A stretch of DNA of 64,000 bases from Algoriphagus chordae (GCF_003254055.1 NZ_QKZT01000011.1:1-64000), one strand, 5' to 3'. Positions 34,859 through 46,679 are shown, counted from the stretch's first letter. Made by a program: numbers and translations. The notes: a model not told the origin generated them from the letters alone.

Positions 34859-37800
34859 TTAAAATACGGCTTTCAAAGTCATGCCCAGGTAGCGTGAGGA
34901 TGGATCCTGAAGATTGTTGTCATTGCCAAAGTCAGGATCTAGGTAAGGCAGTTTCTTTAGTACAAATAGATTGTAGCCATATAGGGACAAATCAAGATTT
35001 TTGATCTTTTTGGACTTCATGATGTTCATCAAGTCATAAGTCACTGATAGTCTCCTTAGTTTCAGATAAGAGCCGTCAAACACGTTCGCAAAAGTCTCGC
35101 TTTCATCTTCAGTCACCTGAGCTCTATATGGGTAGGTCTGGGACCAGGTCTGCCAGCTTACTGCTGTAGTATTTGGTGCATATTCTCTACTATCTGAAAG
35201 TACGTTCCCATCTACATCTCTGACTAGCTCACCTCCAGTGATCACGACACCTTCTGGCACATATACTGGTTGTCCAGCGGCATATTCCTCATCTCTGTAT
35301 TGTGTAGAGTTGGGGTGTTTGCCGCCCCACCACATTTTCTCTATGGTCAATGATCTGATCAATCCGCCCCAAGCGCCATCTACATCCATTGCTATCCTGA
35401 ATTTGTGGATGTTGAATTGGTTTTGAATACCAAATCTCCAAGAAGGATCTAGGTGACCGATTTTAGTAGGGAATGGATCTCGAGTAGGAAGTCCTGTATT
35501 AGCATCCAGGATGACTTGTCCATCAGCACTTTTTTGCCAAACGGTTGCATAGTAGCTATCAGCTCTGTCACCTATTTTTAAGTTTCCGAAATTGTCATCA
35601 TCACTATAAATCCCAGTGATTTTTCGCTCAAACTTTGTCCAGTTAGCTCCGATATTCCAAGAGAAATTCTCTTTTTGAATCGCAGCATAATTCAACATTA
35701 ACTCAAAGCCATTGGTAGTGTATTCGTTACCATTCACTTTTCTGGAAGTATAGCCAGAGGCTTCGGAGATGCTCAGATCGATAATCTGATTTTCATCCAG
35801 AATTCTATAATATGTACCCTCTAAGGTTAATCTTTTCTTAGCAAAGGAGGTAGATAGACCAGCTTCGAAAGTGCTTGACTTTTGAGGCATGATTTCAGGA
35901 TTGACCAAACTTGAAGAGTAAGTCACTGATGGAATTGATCCATAGGTCACTCCCTTATTGTAGGTTGAGTAGATACTGTAGGGACTTAAATCACTAGAAA
36001 CTTCCGACCATGAGCCGTAGACTTTAATGAAATCAATCGCTTTTGGCAAGTTGATAAACTCTGAAATAATCGCGCTGACCGATGCTGATGGGTAGAAATA
36101 AGAATTATTGATTTTTGGTAAGGTCGAGGACCAGTCATTTCTAGCTGTTACATTTAGGAAGATTGATTGCCAAAGATCTACTCCCACAGAACCATAGACA
36201 GATCGGATTTCTTTCTCTTCCAAATAATTGGAAGCTTGTACTGGGCCTTGCGTATTGTTTAAGCTATATACATAAGGAACGATCAATCCATCAGAGGAGG
36301 AATAGGCCTGCTTGTAGTTTCTGTAAAAACTCGATGCGCCTGCATTGACAGTTAGACCAATTTTTTCATTGAAATCCTTGTTGTAAGCCGCCAAGAAGTC
36401 AGTGTCTAAATTTAACTGATCGTCATTCCATAATTTGTAGTCACCATTTCTTGAGTCACCATAATTCATGTATGACTTTGGACTTTGCATATCCTCAAAA
36501 AGTGTTTTCTGTCTAGCAGAAATTCTGCCTTGGACGTACAAGTCAGGCGTGATTTGATATTTCAGCTTCAGCTTGCCATCCATGACATTGCGGTTGTGAA
36601 CTTGGTTAAGTTCATTTGCTGCGAAATAGACATTGTTGTACCAGGCATAGTTAAAGTTCGCTTGTCTATAGCCTTCCAATCCAGGTACGTACATGTGGTC
36701 TCTAAGGTCAGCCCCATTCACATCATCACCCATCCAAACTAGAATGGTGTACATATGGTTTTTTGGGCCGTAACCATAGCGAGGGTAGTTTGGTGAATAC
36801 ACTTTATTATAACTCATAGTTGCATCCAACTGTAGTTTTTCGCTCAGTTTGAATGATGAGTTGAAATTGAATCCTCCAGTATTTACAGAGGTGTTAGGTA
36901 CTTGGCCTTGCTGGTAGGCATAGTTAGCAGAGAACATCAGCTGAGCTTTTTCGCCTTGATATGCAATAGAAACATCATTTTTTGTGACTACTCCTGTCCT
37001 TAGGAAATCATTCAGGTTATCATGGCGTTTCCATTCGGTAGGTACGCGTTCATAGGTGGATTTGTCGTCATAGACTGTTCCTGTGACACTTCCGTACCAT
37101 TCTACAAGCTCACCGGTATTTTTATTTCTGATTGGGCTATTCCATTGTGGGACAAGAACCCCTGGTTCAAATTTTGGCCCCCAGATCATGTCTCCATCCG
37201 AGATACCACCATCTGCACCATCCCAGAATTCATATTTCCCATTCGAGCCATTACCATAGCTTGTCTGCGTTTCTGGAAAGACAGTAAATCCTGCGGTCAC
37301 CATATTATTGGTGGTGGCAGTGACAGTTAGCCCATCCTTTTTGGCATTCTTTCTCGTGATTAAGATTGCGCCATTTTTTCCTCTAGCTCCATAAAGTGCC
37401 GATGCTGAACCGCCCTTAAGGACGTTGATACTTTCTATGTTTTCTGGAGAAATGTCAAAAAAATCAGTTTCTACAGGGACACCATCCAGTACAATTAGAG
37501 GTGTTTTGCCTCTCAAAACAAATGAAGGAGACTGGAACATTCCCGTCGGATTGGTAACTGTCAGTCCTGCTATCTGACCAGAAAGCGCATTCCCCAGATT
37601 CAAGGTGGAGGCTTCTGCCAGAACATCCATTGGTACTTCTTGGGTAGCATATCCCAATTTCTTCTTTTGTTGCTTGATACCTATCGCTGTTACGACTACC
37701 TCATCCAGGGCCTTACTGTCTTCGGCCAGTGTGATATTGATGATACTTCGTCCGTTGATAGCTTCTTCTTGAGATTCAAATCCTATAAAACTATAGACCA

Positions 37801-38005
37801 AAATGGCGCTTTCATCTGCCATAATATTGTAGTTGCCTTCAAAATCGGCAACGGTGCCTTTATTGGTACCTTTCACCAATACTGTGACGCCTGGGAGTCC
37901 TTCTCCGGTGTTGTCTGATACTTTTCCTTTGATCTGAACTTGCGCCAACAAAACTGTTGGTAGGAGCATCATCAACAAAGTAATACCTGTAAAAGTCTTC
38001 TTCAT
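34859..38005 (-). CDS. SusC/RagA-family TonB-linked outer-membrane transporter
   Basis: A 1048-residue TonB-dependent transporter. In order: signal peptide ending LPTVLLAQ; CarboxypepD_reg-like domain (about 22-110, VQIKGKVSDNTGEGLPGVTV); TonB box region (DEVVVTAIG); plug (about 120-220, PSFVLRGKTPLIVLDGVPVE and SINVLKGGSASALYGARGKN); and a large barrel ending SRYLGMTLKAVF. It imports oligomers delivered by the SusD partner encoded just downstream. It is the first gene of the two-gene operon. Confidence 0.95.
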   Translation of the reverse strand: MKKTFTGITLLMMLLPTVLLAQVQIKGKVSDNTGEGLPGVTVLVKGTNKGTVADFEGNYNIMADESAILVYSFIGFESQEEAINGRSIINITLAEDSKALDEVVVTAIGIKQQKKKLGYATQEVPMDVLAEASTLNLGNALSGQIAGLTVTNPTGMFQSPSFVLRGKTPLIVLDGVPVETDFFDISPENIESINVLKGGSASALYGARGKNGAILITRKNAKKDGLTVTATTNNMVTAGFTVFPETQTSYGNGSNGKYEFWDGADGGISDGDMIWGPKFEPGVLVPQWNSPIRNKNTGELVEWYGSVTGTVYDDKSTYERVPTEWKRHDNLNDFLRTGVVTKNDVSIAYQGEKAQLMFSANYAYQQGQVPNTSVNTGGFNFNSSFKLSEKLQLDATMSYNKVYSPNYPRYGYGPKNHMYTILVWMGDDVNGADLRDHMYVPGLEGYRQANFNYAWYNNVYFAANELNQVHNRNVMDGKLKLKYQITPDLYVQGRISARQKTLFEDMQSPKSYMNYGDSRNGDYKLWNDDQLNLDTDFLAAYNKDFNEKIGLTVNAGASSFYRNYKQAYSSSDGLIVPYVYSLNNTQGPVQASNYLEEKEIRSVYGSVGVDLWQSIFLNVTARNDWSSTLPKINNSYFYPSASVSAIISEFINLPKAIDFIKVYGSWSEVSSDLSPYSIYSTYNKGVTYGSIPSVTYSSSLVNPEIMPQKSSTFEAGLSTSFAKKRLTLEGTYYRILDENQIIDLSISEASGYTSRKVNGNEYTTNGFELMLNYAAIQKENFSWNIGANWTKFERKITGIYSDDDNFGNLKIGDRADSYYATVWQKSADGQVILDANTGLPTRDPFPTKIGHLDPSWRFGIQNQFNIHKFRIAMDVDGAWGGLIRSLTIEKMWWGGKHPNSTQYRDEEYAAGQPVYVPEGVVITGGELVRDVDGNVLSDSREYAPNTTAVSWQTWSQTYPYRAQVTEDESETFANVFDGSYLKLRRLSVTYDLMNIMKSKKIKNLDLSLYGYNLFVLKKLPYLDPDFGNDNNLQDPSSRYLGMTLKAVF

Positions 38006-38435
38006 TTTCTAGTTTTGTAATTTTGATAATGATTATAATTGTTTGATTGTCAGTCTATAGAGAATCTATTTGCTCGTCGTCGACATCAAGACACAAAAGT
38101 ATCCAAGTAGGGAAATGGAGGATGAAAAATGAGGTTTTCAATTTGTTATATTAAAAACCCGAATAATAAAAAAGAGATAATATTGAGACCTAGCCTAATA
38201 TTATATTTTAGGTTGTTGTAGTGAGCTGAAATCAGGGTCTATTAAGTAATTGCGATGTTTTTTACTTTAAAAAGTATGAATTTTCAGAAAAGCATGTGAT
38301 GTTTTACTACATGGTTCAACTGATGCAATTGATGGTTCTTAACAAGTTCTTAAAATAGGGCGGGAATTATCGTGAGCTTTGAGTGCTCTATTCTATCTCG
38401 CTGGTTATTGATTACTAAATATTAATGCAGTTAAA
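38006..38435. other. Intergenic region upstream of the minus-strand SusC gene
   Basis: A 430 bp AT-rich stretch, presumably containing the SusC promoter on the minus strand. A TTTTG near 38091 could be a -33 element, but the -7 is weak. No ECF anti-sigma or regulator gene is present. Confidence 0.4.
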
Positions 38436-38475
38436 CAGAAAAAGCTCAGTTCTGAAACTGAGCTTTTTCTGTTTT
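38436..38475. terminator. Bidirectional terminator hairpin
   Basis: The near-perfect inverted repeat CAGAAAAAGCTCAGT / ACTGAGCTTTTTCTG has T-rich tails on both strands. It lies just beyond the VOC gene stop (minus strand). Confidence 0.8.
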
Positions 38476-38489
38476 ATAAAATAGGAGAA

Positions 38490-38921
38490 TCAATAATCAT
38501 CATTGATCTCCAGCCACATTCCGTCAGGATCCTGAATGTAGATTTGACGAATACCATCTACTCTGACGGTTACTTTGCCTTTTTCTCCAAGCCAGCTTTC
38601 GAAGGGATAATCTGTGTTTTCCAATGTTTTGATGAAAGCATCCATGTCCTTCATGCTAAAGCAAAGGTGATTCACTTTTGAGATCTGTGTAGGGACATTT
38701 GCAGCCTCGATGATATGAAGTGCAGCTCCACCTCCGATGTCATACCAAGCGTGTAAACCGTCTTTGAATGGCTCTTCGATTTCTTCTAAGCCTACTATTT
38801 TCTGATAAAATTCCTTGCTAGGCTCTAGGGAGCTTACATGGACAGCGATGTGGTTAACTTTGATTTGGGCATAAGAACTCATAGTGATTCCTAACAATAA
38901 GAAGGTGAATAAGGCTTTCAT
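38490..38921 (-). CDS. Exported VOC-family (glyoxalase-like) protein
   Basis: A 143-residue protein with a signal peptide (MKALFTFLLLGITMSSYAQ) ahead of a single VOC module: KVNHIAVHVSSLEPSKEFYQ, HLCFSMKDMDAF and the terminal IYIQDPDGMWLEI. VOC proteins use paired beta-alpha-beta units to bind a metal: His in NHIAVHV, His in NHLCF and Glu in WLEI are candidate ligands. Most VOC enzymes are cytoplasmic, so the signal peptide is notable. Substrate is unknown. Confidence 0.87.
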   Translation of the reverse strand: MKALFTFLLLGITMSSYAQIKVNHIAVHVSSLEPSKEFYQKIVGLEEIEEPFKDGLHAWYDIGGGAALHIIEAANVPTQISKVNHLCFSMKDMDAFIKTLENTDYPFESWLGEKGKVTVRVDGIRQIYIQDPDGMWLEINDDY

Positions 38922-39002
38922 AGGCTTTTGGGGTCGGTTAAATTATTTAGACTGCCTAATGTTAGCGTATTTGGTAATGGATTGAAAATAAATTTTGATA
39001 AT

Positions 39003-39044
39003 AAACAAGAAAGCACCCGCCTAGGCGAGTGCTTTCTTGTTTAT
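39003..39044. terminator. Bidirectional terminator near the protease gene
   Basis: AAACAAGAAAGCAC pairs with GTGCTTTCTTGTTT around a CGCCTAGGCG core. It lies about 20 bp past the CtpA-type protease stop on the minus strand. Confidence 0.85.
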
Positions 39045-39061
39045 GCCTTAAGGAAATGTGC

Positions 39062-40723
39062 TTATTCTTCCTCCTCTACGCCATCATTATGAAGATCAGT
39101 AGCTACAGCTAATTTCTCAGCTTCATCAAATAATTTGATGGCTTGTAGATATATCTCATTGATGTCATTGACCACTTTGTAGAAGGTGCTGTCATCATAG
39201 ATCTGCCTTCCCATGTGTGCTTTTACTAAGATTTTGAGGTAATCCTTAGATTTATTGAAATCAGCAGCGTCAAACTCGACCTTGTTTTTCTTGCCGTATT
39301 CTATCAATTCACTCAACATAGCGTCACTCACAGCATAGTCTGTGTAGTATTTCTCCTCACTCATTTTCTCAAATTCGGACTTATGTTCATTATAATAATC
39401 AAGGACAAATTCTCTTGCCGAATCAGAGTTGAATAACTTACTCACATAAGCGGAAGCCATTGCTGTATCCAATGGAACGAAGTAATCTGGCATGATACCA
39501 CCACCACCGTAAACAGTTCGGCCCTTCACAGTTTCATACTTCAAGCTGTCATTGAAGGTGATACTGTCTGCAGAGAAAAACTCACCATGCTTATAGCGAT
39601 TCATGTAGTCTTGTACATAATCTTCATAATTAGCACCATAAGGTTTTTGAATAGATCTACCAGATGGGGTGTAATACCTCGCTATCGTCAATCTCAACTC
39701 TGCTCCATCGGTTAGATCAATTGGCATTTGTACTAAACCTTTTCCAAAGGATCTTCTTCCTACGATCAAACCTCTATCGTTATCTTGAACTGCACCAGCG
39801 AGAATCTCAGAAGCCGAAGCTGAACCTTCATTGACCAACACGATTACCGGACCTTGTTCAAACATCCCTGGTTTGAAAGCGTATGCTTTCTGGTTGTATT
39901 GCTCTACTTTTCCTTCTTGGGATACAATCAATGCTTTGTTTCCAAGAAGCTCATCGGCCATATTGATAGCCGCTCCCATGTATCCGCCAGGATTACCTTG
40001 AAGGTCAATAACCAATTTTTTCATTCCCTTACTCTGCAGATCTGCGATCGATTCTTTGAACTCGTCGTAAGTGGTCGCTGCAAATCGGGTCACTTTGATA
40101 TATCCGATTTCATTGTTGACCATATAGGAAGCGATGATGCTGTATTGAGGGATCTTATCACGAGTTATCTTGTATTCGATAAGCTCTTTCTCGTTTTTAC
40201 GCTTCATGTCCACAACTACAACGGAGCCTTTTGGGCCACGTAGTTTTTCGAAAACATCTCTATTCGTGACTCCTACACCTGCCATAGTTTCTCCATCTAC
40301 TCGGATGATTTGATCTCCTGATTGGATTCCAAGTGCTTCTGAAGGTCCACCTGTCAAAGGTGCTACTACATAGATTGTATCCCGGATGATTCCGAATTCC
40401 ACTCCGATGCCGTCAAATTCTCCGTCAAGCTGGGATTGCACAATTGATGCATCCTTTGCTGGGATATAGCTAGAGTGGGGGTCTAGGTGCTCAAGCATTT
40501 TTGTGATGCCATATTCCACCAGTTCGTTGGTGTTGACACTGTCGACATAGTCTCGATTGACATAGGTCATTATCTCCTGCAGCTTGTAAAGTGCTGCTCT
40601 AAGGTCATTTTGACTTCCTTTTGGCTCAGCAAAAGTTGCTCCTATCCAGATACCTGCAGATATGGCTAAGGCCAATATGATAGGTAGTCTGATATGGGAT
40701 TTGGTGTTTTTTGTCTCGCTCAC
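39062..40723 (-). CDS. C-terminal processing peptidase (S41/CtpA family)
   Basis: A 553-residue serine protease anchored or exported by an N-terminal hydrophobic segment (LPIILALAISAGIWIGATFA, 13-32). A PDZ domain occupies about 100-180 (GIGVEFGI, APLTGGPSEALGIQSGDQII). The catalytic dyad is Ser303 in NEGSASASEILAG and Lys328 in RRSFGKGLVQ. The acidic tail ends DGVEEEE. It acts in the periplasm on C-terminal tails of envelope proteins; targets here are unknown. Confidence 0.95.
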   Translation of the reverse strand: MSETKNTKSHIRLPIILALAISAGIWIGATFAEPKGSQNDLRAALYKLQEIMTYVNRDYVDSVNTNELVEYGITKMLEHLDPHSSYIPAKDASIVQSQLDGEFDGIGVEFGIIRDTIYVVAPLTGGPSEALGIQSGDQIIRVDGETMAGVGVTNRDVFEKLRGPKGSVVVVDMKRKNEKELIEYKITRDKIPQYSIIASYMVNNEIGYIKVTRFAATTYDEFKESIADLQSKGMKKLVIDLQGNPGGYMGAAINMADELLGNKALIVSQEGKVEQYNQKAYAFKPGMFEQGPVIVLVNEGSASASEILAGAVQDNDRGLIVGRRSFGKGLVQMPIDLTDGAELRLTIARYYTPSGRSIQKPYGANYEDYVQDYMNRYKHGEFFSADSITFNDSLKYETVKGRTVYGGGGIMPDYFVPLDTAMASAYVSKLFNSDSAREFVLDYYNEHKSEFEKMSEEKYYTDYAVSDAMLSELIEYGKKNKVEFDAADFNKSKDYLKILVKAHMGRQIYDDSTFYKVVNDINEIYLQAIKLFDEAEKLAVATDLHNDGVEEEE

Positions 40724-40891
40724 GACTTTCTCTTTCAGTTGGTTATTGTCTTTATTGTTACTGTAAATTACCCAATTTCACCCTCTTTTTGGGTACACAT
40801 TTGATAAAGCTAACAAATGTTTATACGAGGGCTGTGTATAATGGCTCAATTTATTCCCCTTTTTTCTCTTAAAAAAAATTATTTTTGCAAG

Positions 40892-41650
40892 ATGCGATCC
40901 GTTGATGATTTTGAAAAGGCAATGCTGGGAGATTTAGTTTCTGAAAACTATGTCTTTGCTTCTGTGTTGCATTATTTTGGAATCAGCTTTTATCAATACC
41001 CTACGGAATCGCTGGAAACGGTGTGTAAAAAGCATAAAGTACACGCAAGTCAGTTGATTACAGAACTGGAATCATGGGCAGAACGGAAGGATCCTTCCAC
41101 GGAAGAATTGTACCTCAATCCGATTGAAGTTTTAGTGGCTTATTTAAAAAAGAAGCACTACTATTTTGTACGACAGGAGTTGCCATTTCTATCCAATATC
41201 ATCTCAGGGATAGATCCAGAGCCTAAATTTGCATCTTTGATGGCAGATCTCCGGATTATGTTTCCGCTCTTTGTGGAGGATTTTATCCATCATATTCATG
41301 AAGAGGAAAGTAGGCTCTTCAAGAGAATTGAATTGCTTCAGGATATTGAGGAAAATAGATTTTCTTTGGTAGATGCCATTACAATTTTACAAAGAGATCC
41401 CATACACCTGCTCGCAGATCAGCACGAGATTCATGATGATGAAATGGAGGGAATCAGAAAGTTGACGTCAGATTATTCCTTGGATGAGGATGCTCCGCTG
41501 ACGATGAAAGTATTATATCACGAATTGCAGAACTTCGAGCAGGAACTTAGAATTCATGCAAAAATCGAAGATGAACTTCTTTTTCCCAAGGCTGTTGAGC
41601 TGGAAAGAGAGGCTTTGCGTCTGTTCAAGAAAAAAACCAGAAAAAACTGA
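40892..41650 (+). CDS. RIC/ScdA-like hemerythrin-domain protein
   Basis: A 252-residue protein from the start MRSVDDFEKAMLGDL. The frame is open upstream to ATG 40817, but that part looks non-homologous, and a TAnnTTTG-like box directly precedes 40892. The N-terminal part (8-60) resembles the ScdA_N/DUF542 domain, but the usual CCGG motif is replaced by YQYP. The C-terminal part is a helical hemerythrin-like bundle with His/Glu groups (HHIHEEESRLF, DQHEIHDDEM, RIHAKIEDELLFP) that could hold a diiron site. RIC proteins repair iron-sulfur clusters after nitrosative or oxidative damage; whether this one does is uncertain. It is coupled to ruvX by a one-base overlap. Confidence 0.83.
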   Translation: MRSVDDFEKAMLGDLVSENYVFASVLHYFGISFYQYPTESLETVCKKHKVHASQLITELESWAERKDPSTEELYLNPIEVLVAYLKKKHYYFVRQELPFLSNIISGIDPEPKFASLMADLRIMFPLFVEDFIHHIHEEESRLFKRIELLQDIEENRFSLVDAITILQRDPIHLLADQHEIHDDEMEGIRKLTSDYSLDEDAPLTMKVLYHELQNFEQELRIHAKIEDELLFPKAVELEREALRLFKKKTRKN

Positions 41651-42063
41651 TGCCCAGAATTCTCGCGATTGACCTGGGAACCAAAAGAACCGGCCTAGCT
41701 GTTACCGATCCATTGAAAATGTTGGCCAATCCATTGGAAACCGTCGAGACCAGCACAGTGCTTGATTATCTGAAAAGCTACTGTGAAAAAGAAGAAGTGG
41801 ATACACTTGTTCTAGGTTATCCGACTCGATTGAATGGTCAGGATAATGAGATGACGCCAAAAGTAATTACTATGAAGGACAGGCTTTCGAAAGCTTTTCC
41901 TGATAAAAAAATAGAACTCGTCGATGAGCGGTTCACTTCTAAGATGGCCATGCAAAGCATGATTTCCATGGGAAGTAAAAAGAAAGACAGAAAAGAAAAA
42001 GCTGGAAACCTAGATAAGGTGAGTGCGGCAATTATTCTACAATCGTATTTAGAGAGACAATGA
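41650..42063 (+). CDS. ruvX: Putative Holliday-junction resolvase RuvX (YqgF family)
   Basis: A 137-residue RNase H-fold nuclease-like protein. Acidic active-site residues are in ILAIDLGTKRTGLAVTD (Asp), LVDERFTS (Asp/Glu) and the terminal DKVSAAIILQSYL (Asp). The family is linked to 16S pre-rRNA 5' end processing and was first proposed as a Holliday-junction resolvase. It overlaps both neighbours (1 and 4 bp), so it sits in a tight operon. Confidence 0.95.
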   Translation: MPRILAIDLGTKRTGLAVTDPLKMLANPLETVETSTVLDYLKSYCEKEEVDTLVLGYPTRLNGQDNEMTPKVITMKDRLSKAFPDKKIELVDERFTSKMAMQSMISMGSKKKDRKEKAGNLDKVSAAIILQSYLERQ

Positions 42064-42614
42064 TTTACCCTATAGTGGCCTACGGTAGCCCGATTTTGAA
42101 GAGAGAAGCCGAGGAGATTACCGAAGGCACAGCACTCGATGAGCTGATCAAGAATATGTTTGATACCATGGACAATGCCAATGGCGTAGGCCTAGCAGCT
42201 CCACAAATCAACCAAGGACTTAGCCTTTTTGTCATTGATAGCAACCTAATGCTAGATGAGGAAGATGAAGAAGTTGGTATTCGACGTGTATTTATCAATC
42301 CTATTATTTTGGATGAATATGGTGATGATTACAGCTTTGAAGAAGGTTGCTTGAGTATTCCTGAAATCCGTGCAGAGATCACCCGTCCTGACACTTTGAC
42401 GATAGAGTATTACGATGAGAACTGGAACCTGAAGGAGGAGGAATTCTCTGGAATGACCGCTCGTGTGATTCAGCATGAGTATGATCACTTGGAAGGGATT
42501 TTATTTGTAGACTATTTGAAAGGTCTCAAAAAGCGACTTGTAAAGTCCAAGCTAGTCGATGTCAGTAAGGGTAAAATTTCTACGGATTACCGAATGATCT
42601 ATCCCCTGAAATGA
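42060..42614 (+). CDS. def: Peptide deformylase
   Basis: Removes the formyl group from nascent N-terminal methionine. The 184 residues show all three motifs: NGVGLAAPQI, EEGCLSIPEI (metal Cys) and QHEYDHLEGILF (two metal His and the catalytic Glu). The start is ATG overlapping the ruvX stop (ATGA). An acidic insert (MLDEEDEEVGIRR) lies between the first two motifs, as in some Bacteroidota versions. Confidence 0.97.
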   Translation: MIYPIVAYGSPILKREAEEITEGTALDELIKNMFDTMDNANGVGLAAPQINQGLSLFVIDSNLMLDEEDEEVGIRRVFINPIILDEYGDDYSFEEGCLSIPEIRAEITRPDTLTIEYYDENWNLKEEEFSGMTARVIQHEYDHLEGILFVDYLKGLKKRLVKSKLVDVSKGKISTDYRMIYPLK

Positions 42615-43408
42615 TCAAATCCCCACAACTTTCTATAGCACTTGTACAAACCAATCTTTATTGGAAAGATAAAGTGGCGAATCTGGCGATGCTGGAAGAG
42701 AAAATGTGGGAGATAGACAATAAGGTGGATCTGATCATTCTGCCAGAAATGTTCCCGACGGGATTTAGTATGGATGCAGCAGAATTGGCTGAGCCTATGA
42801 ATCTCAATGTCTGCAAGTGGATGAAGCAGATGGCTGCGCAAAAGAATACCACTATTGCTGGTAGTGCGATTATCAAGGTTGATGGAAGTTATCACAATCG
42901 CTTGCTGTGGGTGAGTCCAGATGGAATGATTCAACATTATGACAAACGGCATCTTTTTCGAATGGCCGACGAGGATCGCACATTTTCCGCAGGAGAAAGC
43001 TTACCGATTTTCGAATTGCATGGCTGGAAAATCTGTCCACAAATTTGTTATGATCTGCGATTTCCCATCTGGTCTAGAAATAGAATGATCGATAGGAGCT
43101 TGGCTTATGATCTGATTTTTTATGTAGCCTCTTGGCCCGCAGCCCGAGTTTCTGCTTGGGATGCACTTTTGCCAGCTAGGGCTATAGAAAATCTCTCCTA
43201 TAGTATAGGAGTAAATCGGGTAGAAGCCGATGGAAATGGAATAAAGTACAATGGACACTCTGCAGGCTATGACTTCAAAGGGAATCAGCTAGAGTTTTTG
43301 GGTGAAGGGGAGAAAATTACTGTTTTGACCTTAGATGCAAAGGCACTTGATTCCTATCGAGAGAAATTTCCGGCTTGGATGGATTCGGATAATTTTTTGA
43401 TCCAATAA
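42611..43408 (+). CDS. Nitrilase-superfamily amidase (omega-amidase/YafV-like)
   Basis: A 265-residue carbon-nitrogen hydrolase. The Glu-Lys-Cys triad is visible: Glu in ILPEMFPTGFSM, Lys in HYDKRHLFRM and Cys in CPQICYDLRFP. The spacing and DRSLAYDLIFYVASWPAARV fit the YafV/Nit2 group that hydrolyses alpha-keto amides such as 2-oxoglutaramate; the substrate is inferred from family. It is the last gene of the four-gene operon, overlapping def by 4 bp. Confidence 0.92.
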   Translation: MIKSPQLSIALVQTNLYWKDKVANLAMLEEKMWEIDNKVDLIILPEMFPTGFSMDAAELAEPMNLNVCKWMKQMAAQKNTTIAGSAIIKVDGSYHNRLLWVSPDGMIQHYDKRHLFRMADEDRTFSAGESLPIFELHGWKICPQICYDLRFPIWSRNRMIDRSLAYDLIFYVASWPAARVSAWDALLPARAIENLSYSIGVNRVEADGNGIKYNGHSAGYDFKGNQLEFLGEGEKITVLTLDAKALDSYREKFPAWMDSDNFLIQ

Positions 43409-43446
43409 TCCTTTTTTCAGACTCTCAGTACTTTACGCGAGCGGAA

Positions 43447-43476
43447 TTTGAAACAAGGATATTTTCCGTATTTTAG
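43447..43476 (+). promoter_or_regulatory. Promoter of icd
   Basis: TTTG (43447-43450), an 18 bp spacer and TATTTTAG (43469-43476, one mismatch) match the Bacteroidota consensus, leaving a 5' leader of about 120 nt before the ATG at 43603. Confidence 0.55.
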
Positions 43477-43590
43477 CCCCAATATTTTAAGACTCTGTTG
43501 CCTCTTTTTCCAGTCCAAATAGAATAGTTTGACATGGAGATGACCTCATGTAGGTCAATTGATGTGGCAGGGTATCACATGTCTTTTTGA

Positions 43591-45834
<2,244 letters not shown>

Positions 45835-45856
45835 TCAACTTATTTCATAACTATAT

Positions 45857-45887
45857 AAGCCATCCTGAGCAATCGGGATGGCTTTTT
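45857..45887 (+). terminator. Terminator of icd
   Basis: The stem AAGCCATCC / GGATGGCTT with loop TGAGCAATCG and a T tail lies about 22 bp after the stop. Confidence 0.88.
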
Positions 45888-46083
45888 GGCTTTATGGCTG
45901 ATTTACTTTTAGTTGTGAAAGTTCTACCAAAGGTAAAGTCGAGCTGTTAAATGCTAAGAAGAGAAAATTTATAGTTGATTAATATAATTACTGCTAATTT
46001 CTATAAAATGCCAAACGAAATGTTGTAGAGTTTATTACTTTTCTATGAAAAAATAGGCTTTATGATAAAAAATGCTCTTGTTG

Positions 46084-46114
46084 TTTGATTTTATTCAATG
46101 TTATTATAGGTTTT
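46084..46114 (+). promoter_or_regulatory. Promoter of the PKD lipoprotein gene
   Basis: TTTG (46084-46087), 19 bp, TAGGTTTT (46107-46114): seven of eight -7 positions match. The rest of 45888-46083 shows nothing. Confidence 0.65.
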
Positions 46115-46174
46115 ATGATGGATGATTAATTAACTTGTTTGCTATTAAAAAACAACCAACTTAAAATTCAAATC

Positions 46175-46543
46175 ATGAAAAAATTCTTATTGACCTTCGC
46201 GATTGCCGCAATTGTACTCGGCGCTAATACTTCTTGTAGTGACGATGATAAAGATGCAATTGATTGTACTATTGAAGCGGCTAAAGTAGATATTCATCAT
46301 CAGGTGGATGCAACCGATACTAAGAAAGTTACATTCAGTGTAGAATATAAAGGAAGCCAAACAGTCTTGGATGAGATAAGCTGGGATTTTGGTGATGGAA
46401 CACCTGTAGAAGCATTTAGTGGATTAACTGCCGAGCATACCTATGCTGATGCAGGTAATTATACTGTGAAGGCGACTGTAGTTATCCAAGATGGAGACAA
46501 TCTTTGTTTTGTAGAGCCAAGAGAAGAGGTAACAGCTAAATAA
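46175..46543 (+). CDS. Small PKD-domain lipoprotein
   Basis: A 122-residue protein beginning MKKFLLTFAIAAIVLGANTSC. The Cys at 21 follows a lipobox and is followed by SDDDKD, an acidic stretch that favours surface export of lipoproteins in Bacteroidota. I chose ATG 46175 over an upstream in-frame TTG at 46139. The C-terminal part is one PKD domain: ISWDFGDGTPVEAF, then AEHTYADAGNYTVKATV. PKD domains mediate binding at the cell surface. Partner and role are unknown. Confidence 0.88.
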   Translation: MKKFLLTFAIAAIVLGANTSCSDDDKDAIDCTIEAAKVDIHHQVDATDTKKVTFSVEYKGSQTVLDEISWDFGDGTPVEAFSGLTAEHTYADAGNYTVKATVVIQDGDNLCFVEPREEVTAK

Positions 46544-46591
46544 TTAGCTTAAGCAAATGCGTTTTGCATTTGACTAATGTTTCTTTTAAAA

Positions 46592-46622
46592 AAAAGTCAA
46601 GCGAGAGCCTGACTTTTTTATG
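46592..46622. terminator. Terminator between convergent genes
   Basis: AAGTCAAGC pairs imperfectly with GCCTGACTT around GAGA, with T-rich sequence on the plus side and A-rich sequence on the other. It serves the PKD gene and may serve the convergent protease gene. Confidence 0.7.
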
Positions 46623-46679
46623 TTTAGCTAGTTTAAGGGATGATACTACAGGGATCAATCTATTCTTCTTTCCATTGAA

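Noticed and set aside
40817..40891. Longer start for the RIC-like protein
   Set aside because: The extra 25 residues do not resemble the family, and a TAnnTTTG-like promoter box lies inside them. The longer form cannot be fully excluded.
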